From positions 1 through 14,431 of the forward strand of contig JBOHUX010000046.1 of the NCBI GenBank assembly GCA_050734915.1: DNA of 14,431 nt, written 5' to 3'. The notes under the pieces were generated by a model that had not been told where the DNA came from, made no database searches, and worked only from the letters and a program-made list of their open reading frames with translations. Below are positions 12,913 through 14,431 of this stretch, piece by piece. Origin of the DNA: JBOHUX01 sp050734915. Its GTDB lineage: Bacteria > Chloroflexota > Dormibacteria > Dormibacterales > Dormibacteraceae. The position numbers and the translations under genes were made by a program. Numbering within the stretch: position 1 is the first letter of the stretch; each line of letters starts with the position of its first letter.

Positions 12913-14431
12913 TCAGGCCGAGATGATGTCCTGCGACACCGCCCACCGGTACGCGGCCATGCCGCGCTGGGCGCCGAGGCCGAGCTTGCCGCGGATCGAG
13001 TTGACGTGGTGGCGGACGGTGTGCTCCGCGATGCCCAGCTGGGCGGCGAGATCCCTGCGCTGGCGGCTGGAGGCGCCGGAGCCACCGTCGGGAAGGTAGT
13101 AGCGGACGAACACCTGCGACTCCCGCCAGGTGAGCCCGTACTCGTCCAGCAGCTTGCGCAGACCGCGAGCCGTGAGCCGGCCGCTGGTGAGGCTGCGCTC
13201 GAGGTCGGCCCGGATCCGGCCATCGCCGCAGCCGGCGAGGAGGCTCTGGGGGGCGACCTCCAGGCGCTCGGCCGGCTGCGAATCGAGGAGGGCGGGGCTC
13301 AGCCGGCGCTGGCAATCGGCCGCAAACTCAGGCTCGATGAGGAGCTCTCGCGCCCTGGTCAGGCAGCGCCGGGTGACGTCGGGCTCGAAGGCGAAGAAGT
13401 GACGGGCTCCGCCCGCCCGGGCACCGGCCAGCGCCTGTCGGAGGAGGCCGGCGCCGAGGTCGGGGTCACCCTCCGCGAAGGCGACGTCGGCCAGGTGGAG
13501 CCGGATGCCGGGGGTGCGGCTGTTGAAGCCGCGGATGGCGTGCGAGCGCGCCGCCTGCTCCAGCAGCCGGCGGCCGAGGGTCGAGGGCCCCATGGCCAGC
13601 AGGCAGACGCCGAGGAGCGCCTGCGCGCGCGCGCGTTCGAGCGGGTCCTCCCGCGCCGCCGCCCGGGCGATGTCCGATTCGTAGATCTCCGCCGCCTGCT
13701 GGTGCTGACCGGTGCGGAAGTAGAAGTAGGCGGCGTCCACCCAGCGGTTGCAGAGCCAGCCCGCGTCCCGCAGCTCCGACTCGGCGGACCGGAGCCGGCC
13801 GAGATTGGCCAGCATCTCGCCGCGGGCGCCGTGGCAGAGGCGGACGTAGTCGTCGCGGCCGACCTGGTCGGCGATCGCCTGCGCCCGGTCGAACTCGCCC
13901 AGCGCCAGCTCATGGGCGCCCGCCCGGGCGCAGACGACGCCGTGCAGGTAGTGGGCGAGCATGGCGCTGACCACGCCCACCTTGTCCCGGCCGGCCAGCC
14001 GACACGCCTGCTCGAGGTGGCGGCGGCCACCCCGGAAGTCGCCGCTGAGGGCTTCCGCCAGGCCCAGTCGGGCGATCACGAAGACCTGGTCTGTGGCGAC
14101 AGCGCGGGCGTCGCGGCGCGAGGGCATCAGCTCCAGCGCCTCGTGGGCTGCCTCGGCCGCCTCCGGCAGGTATCCGAGCAGCGCCGAGTCGAGCGTGATC
14201 CGGGCCAGGATCTCGGCCTTGATCAGGGGGTCGCGGGCGAGGCCCAGAGCGCGCGCGCAGAGCTTCCGGGCGGCGGCGAGCTCGTCCGCGGCCTCCAGCT
14301 GCTTAGCCTCCTCGACGAGCGCCGATGCCTGGCCGTCGGGGTTCCCATCGAGGGCGAACAGGTGCTGGGCGCGCTTGAGAGAGGTGAGCGGCTCGTCCGC
14401 CACCCCGCACTGGCGGAGGGCGCGGGCGCGG
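12913..14431 (-). CDS. TPR-containing LuxR-family transcriptional regulator (N-terminus outside window)
   Basis: The frame runs from the right edge of the window to TGA at 12913. A GTG at 14403 would give 496 residues, but the frame is open upstream to the edge (RARALRQCG), no ribosome-binding site precedes that GTG, and helical repeats begin at once; I therefore think the true start is off the window. Residues ~15-360 (from the GTG) are Ala/Leu/Arg-rich paired helices of TPR type, for example LGRRLLEQAARSHAIRGFN and DYVRLCHGARGEMLANLGR. The last ~65 residues form a LuxR/GerE HTH: LTWRESQVFVRYYLPDG, then RRDLAAQLGIAEHTVRHHV with NSIRGKLGL. Large regulators of this type (MalT/LAL-like) often carry an N-terminal ATPase, which could lie outside. 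It precedes the transporter genes in the same direction and is the likely local regulator. Confidence 0.85.
   Translation of the reverse strand, partial: RARALRQCGVADEPLTSLKRAQHLFALDGNPDGQASALVEEAKQLEAADELAAARKLCARALGLARDPLIKAEILARITLDSALLGYLPEAAEAAHEALELMPSRRDARAVATDQVFVIARLGLAEALSGDFRGGRRHLEQACRLAGRDKVGVVSAMLAHYLHGVVCARAGAHELALGEFDRAQAIADQVGRDDYVRLCHGARGEMLANLGRLRSAESELRDAGWLCNRWVDAAYFYFRTGQHQQAAEIYESDIARAAAREDPLERARAQALLGVCLLAMGPSTLGRRLLEQAARSHAIRGFNSRTPGIRLHLADVAFAEGDPDLGAGLLRQALAGARAGGARHFFAFEPDVTRRCLTRARELLIEPEFAADCQRRLSPALLDSQPAERLEVAPQSLLAGCGDGRIRADLERSLTSGRLTARGLRKLLDEYGLTWRESQVFVRYYLPDGGSGASSRQRRDLAAQLGIAEHTVRHHVNSIRGKLGLGAQRGMAAYRWAVSQDIISA

Noticed and set aside
14401..14403. GTG as the real start of the LuxR-type regulator
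   Set aside because: No RBS, frame open to the window edge and a helical solenoid starting immediately; kept only as a possibility.

Overview
The window is GC-rich, gene-dense chromosomal DNA with GTG and TTG starts as well as ATG. It reads as a free-living, probably soil, aerobic bacterium with heterotrophic oxidative metabolism: a molybdenum hydroxylase, an acyl-CoA dehydrogenase, a luciferase-like monooxygenase, an MDR reductase and a branched-chain-type ABC importer. A Rokubacteria/Methylomirabilota-like, actinobacterial or proteobacterial origin are all possible; the sequence alone does not settle it. I see no tRNA, rRNA, CRISPR array, IS element or phage gene.

Layout. Bases 1-805 (+) hold the C-terminal part of a xanthine/CO-dehydrogenase-type molybdopterin subunit that starts outside the window. 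Everything else is on the minus strand and falls in two blocks. The first block (about 2950 down to 836) is a short operon: a sigma70-like promoter with tandem repeats over its start region, a TTG-initiated small cupin, a second cupin overlapping it by 11 nt, and an M24 creatinase/aminopeptidase-P-type protein broken by an apparent 1-nt deletion near 1111-1124. The second block (14431 down to 3072) begins with a TPR/LuxR-type regulator that runs off the window. It continues with a lipoprotein substrate-binding protein, permeases LivH and LivM, ATPases LivG and LivF, an acyl-CoA dehydrogenase, a possible 50-aa small protein, an MFS exporter with a C-terminal ABM-like domain, an MDR quinone-oxidoreductase-type enzyme and a luciferase-like monooxygenase. 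A hairpin just past the last stop codon probably ends this block.

How the parts may work together. The junctions in the second block are tight (GTGA overlaps livH/livM and livM/livG, TGATG at livG/livF, ATGA at the small ORF/MFS and MDR/LLM), so importer, exporter and three redox enzymes are probably co-expressed. The simplest inference is uptake and oxidative breakdown of a carboxylic acid or similar organic compound, with the LuxR-type protein as candidate local regulator. A 16-bp near-palindrome between the regulator and the binding-protein gene is a plausible operator. The substrate cannot be read from the sequence.

The most interesting points are the regulatory region at 2842-2986, the frameshifted M24 gene, the pair of cupins with unusual metal-ligand patterns, the acyl-CoA dehydrogenase lacking the usual catalytic Glu, and the translationally coupled small ORF at 6473-6625.
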